A DNA stretch of 64,000 bases from Clostridium aciditolerans. GTDB lineage: Bacteria; Bacillota; Clostridia; Clostridiales; Clostridiaceae. The stretch spans positions 33,206 through 97,205 of the forward strand of contig NZ_JAEEGB010000018.1 in assembly GCF_016316925.1 (NCBI RefSeq), read 5' to 3'. Shown piece by piece: positions 1-7,682 of this stretch; position 1 is the stretch's first letter, and each line of letters opens with the position of its first letter. Below the pieces are notes generated by a model that was given only the letters and a program-made list of their open reading frames with translations, was not told the origin of the DNA and ran no database searches. The position numbers were made by a program, and so were the translations under genes.

Positions 1-1386
1 GTTTTAGGCCTGATAGCGGTATTCCCTAATAATAATGTAGGTTTGGAATTATCTTGTATTATATTAATATTTACAGGTCAGGCTTGGAATATGACTTTTA
101 GCTTTTATCATTCTATAAAAATACTACCTAAGGATTTAAAAGAAGCTTCTAGCGTATTTGGATTAAATAAGTGGCAGAATTTTAAAAAGTTAGAGGTTCC
201 ATTTTCAATTATTGGATTGGTCTGGAATAGTATGATGTCTTGGGCAGGTGGATGGTTCTTTCTTATGGCTTGTGAGATGTTTACATTAAAGGGTAAGGAC
301 TTTAGACTGCCAGGTATCGGTTCTTTTTTACAAACTGCAGCAAGCCAAGGAAATACTAGAGCATTAACATGGGGAATCGCTGCATTAATACTTGTTATTG
401 TTCTTTTAGATCAATTGTTCTGGAAACCTGTAACTGTTTGGGCAGATAAGTTTAAAATAGAGCTCACTGAATCAAATGAAGCACCTCGATCCTTTGTTCT
501 TACTCTTTTAAGAAGATCTGTAATTATTGAATTTTTACTTGAAAAAATATTTGAACCTTTTGCAGAAAAAATAAATAATTTTATAGATAAATTTGTAGTA
601 AAACTTTCAAATAGAGAAGAAACTAAAGGCAAAGGTATAGGTTTTACAGTTAAATGGATTTTTAGAATATTAATTTGTGGATTACTTTTATATTCAGGAT
701 TCAATGCTTTTAAGCTGTTAATGCAACTTTCAAAAGATGAGTGGGGAAGAATACTACCTGCTGTAGGTTACTCCTTTTTAAGAGTTATTGCAGCTCAAAT
801 TATAGCACTAATATGGACAGTACCTGTAGGAGTGGCTATAGGTATGAACAAAAAAATTGCAAATATTCTGCAGCCAATTATTCAGGTTGTAGCATCAATC
901 CCTGCAACGGCACTTTTCCCTGTTATATTAGTATTTTTTATGAATGAACTTGGCGGCTTGAATGTTGCTTCTGTGCTTTTGATGCTTATGGGAACTCAGT
1001 GGTATATATTATTTAATGTAATTGCTGGAGCAATGGCTATTCCTGAAGATTTAAAAGCGGCGGCAAAGACTTTTGGAGTAACTGGATGGAAAAAATGGAA
1101 GATACTTATTCTTCCTTCAATATTCCCTTATCTTTTAACTGGTATGGTAACGGCTACTGGTGGATGTTGGAATGCAAGTATTGTGTCGGAGTATGTTAAC
1201 TTCGGAGGAAGAACTGTATCAACAATAGGTCTTGGAGCTCTTATATCAGAAGCGACAGAAAAAGGAAATTACCCTCTACTTCTAATAGGAACTTTAGTTA
1301 TGTGTATTGTGGTAGTTGGGGTTAATAAAACCCTATGGAAAAGATTATATACCTTATCAGAAGAAAAATTTAAAATAGAACTATAA
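1..1386 (+). CDS. ABC transporter permease with two fused permease domains (5' end outside window)
   Basis: Membrane subunit of a NitT/TauT-type (nitrate/sulfonate/taurine-like) ABC importer. The frame is open to the first base of the window, so the gene is partial. Two EAA-type cytoplasmic loops are visible, one near residue 50 (KEASSVFG then a Pro) and one near residue 355 (KAAAKTFG then a Pro). This means two binding-protein-dependent permease domains are fused in one chain, joined by a charged linker near residues 150-220. Multiple hydrophobic segments fit an integral membrane protein. The ATPase gene follows within 15 bases, so the two form one operon. The substrate cannot be told from the sequence, and a substrate-binding protein, if present, lies upstream of the window. 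Confidence 0.85.
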   Translation, partial: VLGLIAVFPNNNVGLELSCIILIFTGQAWNMTFSFYHSIKILPKDLKEASSVFGLNKWQNFKKLEVPFSIIGLVWNSMMSWAGGWFFLMACEMFTLKGKDFRLPGIGSFLQTAASQGNTRALTWGIAALILVIVLLDQLFWKPVTVWADKFKIELTESNEAPRSFVLTLLRRSVIIEFLLEKIFEPFAEKINNFIDKFVVKLSNREETKGKGIGFTVKWIFRILICGLLLYSGFNAFKLLMQLSKDEWGRILPAVGYSFLRVIAAQIIALIWTVPVGVAIGMNKKIANILQPIIQVVASIPATALFPVILVFFMNELGGLNVASVLLMLMGTQWYILFNVIAGAMAIPEDLKAAAKTFGVTGWKKWKILILPSIFPYLLTGMVTATGGCWNASIVSEYVNFGGRTVSTIGLGALISEATEKGNYPLLLIGTLVMCIVVVGVNKTLWKRLYTLSEEKFKIEL

Positions 1387-1399
1387 AGGGGTGGGAAAT

Positions 1400-2722
1400 A
1401 TGAAGAATGCAAAAGAGTTTATAAAGGTTAAAGGAATTACAAAATATTTTGGTGGCTCAGATAAGCCTACTTTAGAAGATATAAATTTAACTATAAATGA
1501 AGGTGAATATATAGCTATACTAGGCCCTTCTGGATCAGGTAAATCAACACTTTTGAGGACTATAACTGGTTTGGTAAAACCCGATAATGGTGAAGTGATT
1601 TTTGATGGACAAAAAGTAACTGGAGTAAATCCATATGCTTCTATCGTTTTTCAGACCTTTGCCCTTTACCCATGGCTTACTGTTCGTGAAAATGTTGAGC
1701 TAGGACTTAAGGCTAAAGGATTCCCAAAGGATTATATGAGAAGAAAGGCTGAAGAACTTATAAGTCTAATAGGTCTTGATGGATTTGAGGAAGCTTATCC
1801 TAAAGAGCTTTCTGGTGGAATGAGGCAAAGAGTAGGCTTTGCTAGGGCATTAGCAGTAGAGCCAAAGCTTTTATGTTTAGATGAACCTTTTTCAGCATTA
1901 GATTTTTTAACTGCAGAGAATTTAAGAACGGAACTAGTTGAATTATGGCAGGAAAAAAGAATGCCTATAAAAAGCATTATAATGATTACTCATGGTATTG
2001 AAGAAGCAGTGCTTATGGCAGATAAGATTGTAATGCTTAGTAGAAATCCTGCACATATAATTGCAGAGATAAAGATAGATCTTCCGCATCCGAGGAATAG
2101 AAAATCACCGGAGTTTGAAAGGCTAGTAGATAGTGTGTATAAGCTATTAATTAAGGGGAAAATTGAGGATAACGAAGAGGAAAAGTTAAGTAAAAGCATA
2201 AGTTCAGGTAAGGAAAAAGAAGCTGGGGAAAAGCCAGTTCAGATTCCAAATGCCCATGTAGGTGTGATGTCAGGTCTCCTTGAACTTATAGATGATAATG
2301 GAGGAAAGATGGACATATACCAATTAGGAGGAGATTTAATGATGGAAATAGATGATCTTCTTCCTAATATAGAAGGTATTTCTATGCTTAACTTTGCAGA
2401 GGTAAGAGAAGGAGATATTTTTATAACAGAGCTTGGAAGAGAGTTCGTAGAATTAGAAAAAGATGAAAGTAAAGAACTGTTCAGAAAGCAACTAGAGAAT
2501 ATATCTACTTTCCGACTTATAATGAATGTTTTAAACAATAAGAGAAATCATACCATGAAGGAAGAGTTTTTTAAGGAGTTATTTAAGAAGCATTTCCCAC
2601 AGCATGAAATGGAAGGAATAATGGACATTATAATAGACTGGGGTAGATATGCTGAACTTTTTAATTATGATCGTGATTCTGAAGAACTTTATTTAGACAA
2701 TGAAGAAAATGAAGAGATTTAG
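1400..2722 (+). CDS. ABC transporter ATP-binding protein, NitT/TauT type, with C-terminal AAA-associated domain
   Basis: ATPase partner of the upstream double permease. Walker A GPSGSGKST is at residues 42-50, the signature LSGGMRQR near 138 and Walker B LLCLDEP near 158. After about residue 260 comes a roughly 180-residue acidic extension of the kind seen in nitrate/bicarbonate-type ATPases with an AAA-associated domain, which may be regulatory. I chose ATG 1400 (440 aa) because the AGGGGTGG purine run at 1387-1394 gives good spacing; an in-frame GTG at 1391 lies inside that run. A strong terminator follows, closing the operon. Confidence 0.87.
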   Translation: MKNAKEFIKVKGITKYFGGSDKPTLEDINLTINEGEYIAILGPSGSGKSTLLRTITGLVKPDNGEVIFDGQKVTGVNPYASIVFQTFALYPWLTVRENVELGLKAKGFPKDYMRRKAEELISLIGLDGFEEAYPKELSGGMRQRVGFARALAVEPKLLCLDEPFSALDFLTAENLRTELVELWQEKRMPIKSIIMITHGIEEAVLMADKIVMLSRNPAHIIAEIKIDLPHPRNRKSPEFERLVDSVYKLLIKGKIEDNEEEKLSKSISSGKEKEAGEKPVQIPNAHVGVMSGLLELIDDNGGKMDIYQLGGDLMMEIDDLLPNIEGISMLNFAEVREGDIFITELGREFVELEKDESKELFRKQLENISTFRLIMNVLNNKRNHTMKEEFFKELFKKHFPQHEMEGIMDIIIDWGRYAELFNYDRDSEELYLDNEENEEI

Positions 2723-2780
2723 GTAGAAGAATATATAGAATGAATTGATTGGTATATTACTATTATTTGAAACCACATAA

Positions 2781-2818
2781 ATAGGCCTTGAACTTTTTAA
2801 ATGTTCAAGGCCTATTTA
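2781..2818 (+). terminator. Rho-independent terminator after the ABC importer operon
   Basis: A perfect 13-bp inverted repeat (2781-2793 with 2803-2815) encloses a 9-nt loop and is followed by a T-containing stretch. It lies about 60 bases after the ATPase stop codon. Confidence 0.8.
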
Positions 2819-2954
2819 TATCTTATGAATTCATTATTCCTCTTTAGGAAAATTTAAGAATTAGTTAATGTGAATTTAATGATAGAGCACTATGATTAAT
2901 ACATAGAAGGTCACACATACTTTCTAAATTTTATAATGGCTTGGAGGATAAAAT

Positions 2955-3830
2955 ATGAATAAAAAACTTATTGCAATGGTAACTAGTTTAGTTATAGGTG
3001 GAACTGTACTTTTTGGAACTGCCTATGCGAATGCTTCACAACTATCAGGTTATGAAGCTTATAAAGCAGCTATAAAGGATACTAAAAACGTAAAGAATGA
3101 AACTGCAAATTTAAAAGTATCTGTATCTGATAATGGTAGCAATATAATTGACATGAGTACTAATGCTAAAATTAATTTAGCTTCTAATGGTATGAGTCAA
3201 GTAACTACAGTAAAATCAGGAAATGGAAGCCAAACCTTTAGCACATATACACAGGATGGAAAAAGTATTTCTAAATCAAGTAATAGTGATGTATACAATG
3301 TAAGAGAAAATAAACATAAAAATACAAATAAAAAAGACAAGGCTGAAAATCCTGAAATAGCTAAAAGTGTAGAAACTGTAGTTGATACTTTAGTAGGTAA
3401 CATGAAAAATAATGTATCTACAGCTGATAATAATGATGGTAGCAAAAAAGTATCTATAAATTTAAATGAAAATGAAGTAACACCATTAGTAAATGCTTTA
3501 GCATCAATGGCTATGGTTAAAAATAGTGATGAACCAATTCACAATAATAAAGCTGGAGATGTTAATTTAAGAAACATACTTCCACAGCTTCAAAGCAATA
3601 TAAAAATCAAGTCTGTACAAGTAAATGGAGATATCAATAAGAACGATATACTTGACAATCAAGTTGCTAAAATAGTTTTAACAGGTACAGATGCTCAGGG
3701 AAAAACACATGAGATTACTATAGATGCTACTTTAGATTTATCAAATATAAACAGTACAACTCCAGACACTGTTGATTTAACTGGAAAACAAGTAAAAACT
3801 ATAACTGGGCAATTTAGAGAAAGAGATTAA
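2955..3830 (+). CDS. Secreted protein of unknown function
   Basis: I do not recognise a family. The 291-residue product begins with a classic signal peptide: a lysine-rich start, a hydrophobic core, and likely cleavage after ANA near residue 27. The mature part is rich in Asn, Lys, Ser and Thr, with a very basic patch near residues 120-132. The C-terminal third holds short beta-like segments (KIKSVQVNGDI, KIVLTGTDAQGK). The start is supported by GGAGG at 2942-2946. It is transcribed alone between two terminators. It is probably exported or wall-associated; no catalytic motif is visible. Confidence 0.7.
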   Translation: MNKKLIAMVTSLVIGGTVLFGTAYANASQLSGYEAYKAAIKDTKNVKNETANLKVSVSDNGSNIIDMSTNAKINLASNGMSQVTTVKSGNGSQTFSTYTQDGKSISKSSNSDVYNVRENKHKNTNKKDKAENPEIAKSVETVVDTLVGNMKNNVSTADNNDGSKKVSINLNENEVTPLVNALASMAMVKNSDEPIHNNKAGDVNLRNILPQLQSNIKIKSVQVNGDINKNDILDNQVAKIVLTGTDAQGKTHEITIDATLDLSNINSTTPDTVDLTGKQVKTITGQFRERD

Positions 3831-3879
3831 CGATTGGATTCCCGAAAAATCTAATAAGAGAAAGATCAATACTGTAAGA

Positions 3880-3911
3880 ATTGGGCAAGTTAACATCTTG
3901 CTCAATTTTTA
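3880..3911 (+). terminator. Rho-independent terminator
   Basis: A 10-bp stem with one G-T pair (3880-3889 with 3897-3906) is followed by five Ts. It separates the secreted-protein gene from the next ABC exporter operon. Confidence 0.75.
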
Positions 3912-3936
3912 ATATTATTTGTAGAGGGGAAATAGT

Positions 3937-4668
3937 ATGGAAAAGGTTTTAGAAGTAAAGAATTTAGCTAAGCTCTATAAGAATGGAAGAGGGGTAAAAG
4001 ATATAAGTTTTGATGTCTATAAAGGAGATGTTTTTGGCTTTCTTGGACCAAATGGTGCAGGTAAAACTACGGTAATGAAGTCAATTATGGGATTAAATAT
4101 GTTTGAGAGTGGGGAAGTTAAAATCTTAGGTTTTAATATAAAGACTCAATTTGAAAAAGCTCTAGGGAAAGTAGGAGCAATTATTGAAACAGCGGATGCT
4201 TATGAATATATGAGTGCATATAACAATTTAAAAATAGCTTCTAGATTCTATAGTAATATTAAAGAATCTGATATAGATGAAATACTTGAAATGGTTGAAC
4301 TAAAGGAATTTAAAGATGAGAAAGTATCTAAATTTTCTTTAGGGATGAAACAAAGGTTGGCCTTAGCTTCAGCACTTTTGTCTAAACCTGAGTTGGTAAT
4401 TTTAGATGAACCTACTAATGGATTAGATATAGAAGGCACAGTTCAAATGAGAAACTTAATAATCCAGTTAGCTAGTGAGAAAAAAATAACATTTTTTATA
4501 TCCAGTCACCTTGTACACGAGATAGAGCTTATGTGCAGTAAAGTGGCTATAATTCATAAAGGTAAATTAATAAATTCAGGAGAAGAAATAAATAATATAA
4601 AAGAAAAGTATGCCTCCTTAGAGGATTTCTATATGGATGAGATAAATAAAAGGAGGTTAAAGTCCTAA
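3937..4668 (+). CDS. ABC transporter ATP-binding protein (BcrA/YtrB-like)
   Basis: 243-residue ATPase of the ABC-2 exporter class. Walker A GPNGAGKTT is at residues 37-45, a signature variant FSLGMKQR near 135 and Walker B LVILDEP near 155, followed by a switch His in SSH. The architecture resembles bacitracin/lantibiotic-resistance ATPases; the cargo is unknown. The membrane partner is the next gene, 80 bases on, and the gap holds two strong hairpins. The start has AGGGG at about 10 bases upstream. Confidence 0.85.
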   Translation: MEKVLEVKNLAKLYKNGRGVKDISFDVYKGDVFGFLGPNGAGKTTVMKSIMGLNMFESGEVKILGFNIKTQFEKALGKVGAIIETADAYEYMSAYNNLKIASRFYSNIKESDIDEILEMVELKEFKDEKVSKFSLGMKQRLALASALLSKPELVILDEPTNGLDIEGTVQMRNLIIQLASEKKITFFISSHLVHEIELMCSKVAIIHKGKLINSGEEINNIKEKYASLEDFYMDEINKRRLKS

Positions 4669-4716
4669 ATGGACTTTAACGGGTAATTTTGCTGGTGGAA
4701 ACGAGCAAAATCACCC
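4656..4716 (+). other. Two tandem stem-loops between ABC ATPase and permease genes
   Basis: The first is a perfect 10-bp inverted repeat (4656-4665 with 4671-4680) whose 5-nt loop contains the TAA stop codon of the ATPase. The second starts at the next base, a 13-bp stem with one G-T pair (4681-4693 with 4704-4716). Neither is followed by a T run, so they do not look like ordinary terminators. They may set the ATPase:permease mRNA ratio by processing or stability. Confidence 0.7.
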
Positions 4717-4747
4717 AGTGTTTCGACTGAAAGGAGAAATGAAGATA

Positions 4748-5497
4748 ATGAATAGCCTTAAAGCAAATATAATAAATGAAATTCAAAAACTTTTCCTAAA
4801 GAAAAAGATAACAGTATTTTTAGCAATTACAGCTATTATATGCTTTCTATCAGCTTTTTTTATTTCCAGTATTCAAGCAAAGCTTGTATTTGTAGCTTTA
4901 GATTCTTTGAGTTTTCCGTTGATGACATTAAGCATATTTACTAATGTATTCTTACCTTTATTTATATTTATGGTAGTGTCAGAATTATTTTCAGGCGAAG
5001 TTGGAGATAGGTCCTTGAAATTAGTACTTATAAGGCCTATAAATAGATTGAAAATTTTTACTTCTAAGAATGCGGCAATAGCTGTATATATTATTATAAA
5101 CTTATTAGTTGTTCTTATTGTATCTATGATTTCTATAATGTTTTTACATCAAGGCCCTATGATTCAGAGTATTTCACAAATTATTTTTGCATATTTTATT
5201 GATATAATTCCAGCAGTAGTTTTGTCTATATTTGCGGCTTTTATAGCACAGTTTTTTAAAAGTAGCAGTGGAGCGTTAATTACATGTGTTTTATCTTTTA
5301 TTGGTATTAAAATATTATCATTATTTATAAAAGGACTTAATAATATTATTTTTACATCTTATTTAAACTGGTATTCAATTTGGTCAGTAGGGAATACTAG
5401 TTTTTTAAGAAACATTAACACTCTATTTATGATGTTATCCTATGCGGCAATCTTTTTTACAATGGGTTATTATGTGTTTGACAAAAAAGAGGTATAA
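4748..5497 (+). CDS. ABC-2 type transporter permease
   Basis: 249-residue integral membrane protein with about six hydrophobic segments, and the ABC-2 permease pattern of an early helix followed by a short motif around ELFSGEVGDRSLKLVLIRPI. It is the membrane half of the exporter with the upstream ATPase. I chose ATG 4748 because AAGGAG at 4731-4736 is 11 bases upstream; the in-frame ATG at 4739 and GTG at 4718 are poorly placed for that site. Cargo unknown. Confidence 0.78.
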   Translation: MNSLKANIINEIQKLFLKKKITVFLAITAIICFLSAFFISSIQAKLVFVALDSLSFPLMTLSIFTNVFLPLFIFMVVSELFSGEVGDRSLKLVLIRPINRLKIFTSKNAAIAVYIIINLLVVLIVSMISIMFLHQGPMIQSISQIIFAYFIDIIPAVVLSIFAAFIAQFFKSSSGALITCVLSFIGIKILSLFIKGLNNIIFTSYLNWYSIWSVGNTSFLRNINTLFMMLSYAAIFFTMGYYVFDKKEV

Positions 5498-5522
5498 TTT
5501 TTAAAATTTAAAGGGGATATAT

Positions 5523-6941
5523 ATGAAAATAGGAAAATTAGCAAGGAGAGTGATAACAATCCTGGCAATTGTTATCACAGCCTGTGTTATTATATTTTTT
5601 TCCAGAGAATTCATTTCTAATTATTTTGTAAGATTTAATATGAGCAGTATGCAATTACCTGAAAAGGGATCAAAGGTAATAGTATTTTCTCCACATAATG
5701 ATGATGAAGTACTAGGAGCTGGAGAATTTATAAAGAAATCTATTGAAAATGGTGCTGAGGTAAAGGTTGTATTAATTACTAATGGCGATGGTTTTAAGAG
5801 TGCCGTGCAGCTAGATTATCTTAATCCATTTCCTAAACAAAGTGATTTTGTGAAATTTGGTTACACAAGACAACAGGAAAGTATAGATGCATTAAAAAGA
5901 CTTGGGTTACCTGAAGAAAATATAATATTTTTAGGATATCCAGATGGTGGAATGGCATATCTTTGGAATTATAATTGGGATAAAAGTAATCCTTATACGA
6001 GTAGCTTTACTCAATCGAATAAGTCCCCTTATTCTAATAGTTATACAAAGGATGTTACTTATGCTGGGGAAAATGTAGTTGCTGACATGACTAAAATAAT
6101 TAGAGAGTATAAACCAAACTATATAGTTATGCCTCATCCAAATGATAGACATCCAGATCATTGGGCGGTTAACGCTTTTGTTGAATATACTTTAACAGCT
6201 ATGAATTACACACCTAAAAAATTATGGTTATATCTCGTGCACAGAGGTGATTGGCCAACACCACTCGAAAGAAATACCTCTCTTTATTTAGTGCCACCAA
6301 AAAAGCTAATAGGTATAGGTACTAATTGGTATGCTTTAGATATGAATAACAATGATATAGAAGAAAAAGCTCAAGCTATTCAAGATTATAAAACTCAATT
6401 TAGAGCATTAAAGCCGCTTATAACTGCTTTTGAGAGAAAAAATGAGCTTTTAGGCGAATACCCAAATTTCAATAGTATAAAAAATGTGAGAAATGATAAT
6501 GAGATAAAACCTGAAGAGAGAAATAAAATAATTACTGATCCATTGCAAGATACATTAACTTTGGAGATTAGTAGAAATGCAGATATTACAGGAGTGTACG
6601 CAGAAGTTTCTAAAGAAAATAATTTACATATTTTTTTAGAAGCAGATTCAGAAATCGAAGAGCTAACTACCTATGATGTAAATGCTATACTCTTTAATAA
6701 AGATAAAACATCTAGGCTTAGTCTTAAAATAAAAGATAATAAGATGGTGGCTGAAAATAATTCAAGTATTTCAATAACAAATATAGAGGGAGCAAATCAT
6801 TCGATATCAGGAAAATTCATACACATTATTATTCCAGGTAAAAGCTTAGGAGAATTTAATCATATGTTTATAAACGCTACAACATCTGTAGGAGAGCATA
6901 TGCTGGATAAAACTGCATGGAGGATGGTAGACGTAAAATAG
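5523..6941 (+). CDS. PIG-L/LmbE family deacetylase, membrane-anchored
   Basis: Predicted zinc-dependent N-deacetylase acting outside the membrane. A single N-terminal transmembrane helix (about residues 10-30) is followed by the family motif SPHNDDEVLGAGE near 55 and a distal PHPNDRHPDH motif near 203, which supplies metal-ligand histidines. The PIG-L domain covers about residues 50-300. The C-terminal 170 residues look like a separate domain without a motif I know. The gene starts 25 bases after the ABC permease, so it could share its transcript. Likely substrates are N-acetylated sugars of the cell surface; this is inference from the family. Confidence 0.82.
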   Translation: MKIGKLARRVITILAIVITACVIIFFSREFISNYFVRFNMSSMQLPEKGSKVIVFSPHNDDEVLGAGEFIKKSIENGAEVKVVLITNGDGFKSAVQLDYLNPFPKQSDFVKFGYTRQQESIDALKRLGLPEENIIFLGYPDGGMAYLWNYNWDKSNPYTSSFTQSNKSPYSNSYTKDVTYAGENVVADMTKIIREYKPNYIVMPHPNDRHPDHWAVNAFVEYTLTAMNYTPKKLWLYLVHRGDWPTPLERNTSLYLVPPKKLIGIGTNWYALDMNNNDIEEKAQAIQDYKTQFRALKPLITAFERKNELLGEYPNFNSIKNVRNDNEIKPEERNKIITDPLQDTLTLEISRNADITGVYAEVSKENNLHIFLEADSEIEELTTYDVNAILFNKDKTSRLSLKIKDNKMVAENNSSISITNIEGANHSISGKFIHIIIPGKSLGEFNHMFINATTSVGEHMLDKTAWRMVDVK

Positions 6942-6970
6942 TATATTAAATAAAAAAGAGAGATACTAGA

Positions 6971-7069
6971 GTGAGGCAGGATGCACCAAGGATGATTAAG
7001 GCAAGAGGATTGACAGCAATTATTATAGAATCAGAGGTTGCAACTGCTAAAATGTTTGAAAGGATATGA
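6971..7069 (+). pseudogene. Possible remnant of a bacterial microcompartment (BMC) shell protein
   Basis: A short open stretch ends in TGA at 7067-7069 and reads RMIKARGLTAIIIESEVATAK near its middle. That resembles the start of BMC-domain shell proteins (typically GMIETRGLTAAIEAADAMVK). No ribosome site or full domain exists, so if real it is a fragment. It lies directly before pduL, whose enzyme is microcompartment-associated in many bacteria. Chance similarity over about 20 residues cannot be excluded. Confidence 0.3.
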
Positions 7070-7073
7070 AATT

Positions 7074-7568
7074 ATGAATAATGATAAAGAATTAGCAATA
7101 AATATAGCAAATAATATAAATGGGCACCTAGGAACTAATGCAGAAACAAAGAAAATCCCTGTAGGTATTTCTAATCGTCATATTCATTTAAGTCAGTTTG
7201 ATTTAGAGATACTTTTTGGTGAAGGTTATCAGATGAGTAAATTAAAAGATCTAAAACAACCAGGACAATTTGCTGCAAATGAAACAGTTTGTATTGCCGG
7301 ACCTAAAGGAAGTATTGTTTTAAAAGAAAAAGCAATAATTGCTAAGAGACATATACATATGGCACCTGAGGATGCACAAATATTTAATGTAACAAACGGT
7401 CAAAAAGTTTGTGTAGCTATTTCTGGAGAAAGAAAAGGGATATTGGGTGAGGTAGTAGTTAGAGTAAATCCTAATTATAGCTTAGAATTTCATGTAGATA
7501 CTGATGAAGCAAATGGCATGGGATTATCTTCAAAGGATACTGTTGAAATAAGCACATTGATTTTATAA
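7074..7568 (+). CDS. pduL: PduL-type phosphate propanoyltransferase, apparently internally deleted
   Basis: PduL transfers acyl groups between CoA and phosphate. Zinc-binding histidine motifs of both halves are present: SNRHIHLS near residue 38 and AKRHIHMAP near 99. PduL proteins are usually about 210 residues with two GPKG motifs separated by about 45 residues that include a phosphate-binding arginine region. This one has 164 residues and a single GPKG, as if the two copies had recombined and dropped the segment between. The enzyme may therefore be inactive. ATG 7074 was chosen because GAAAGGA lies 9 bases upstream. The family is clear; activity is doubtful. Confidence 0.75.
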   Translation: MNNDKELAINIANNINGHLGTNAETKKIPVGISNRHIHLSQFDLEILFGEGYQMSKLKDLKQPGQFAANETVCIAGPKGSIVLKEKAIIAKRHIHMAPEDAQIFNVTNGQKVCVAISGERKGILGEVVVRVNPNYSLEFHVDTDEANGMGLSSKDTVEISTLIL

Positions 7569-7598
7569 CAGGTTTCATTTTATAATTATGTATTAAAA

Positions 7599-7639
7599 AA
7601 AGGCACTATTTATATAATAATTTAATAAATAGTGCCTTT
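7599..7639. terminator. Bidirectional terminator between pduL and nrdJ
   Basis: A perfect 15-bp inverted repeat (7599-7613 with 7625-7639) is flanked by A-rich sequence on the left and T-rich on the right. It serves the two convergent genes. Confidence 0.8.
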
Positions 7640-7682
7640 AACTTAGGTATAAATATTCAATTTTTAGAACATATCTTGGCTT

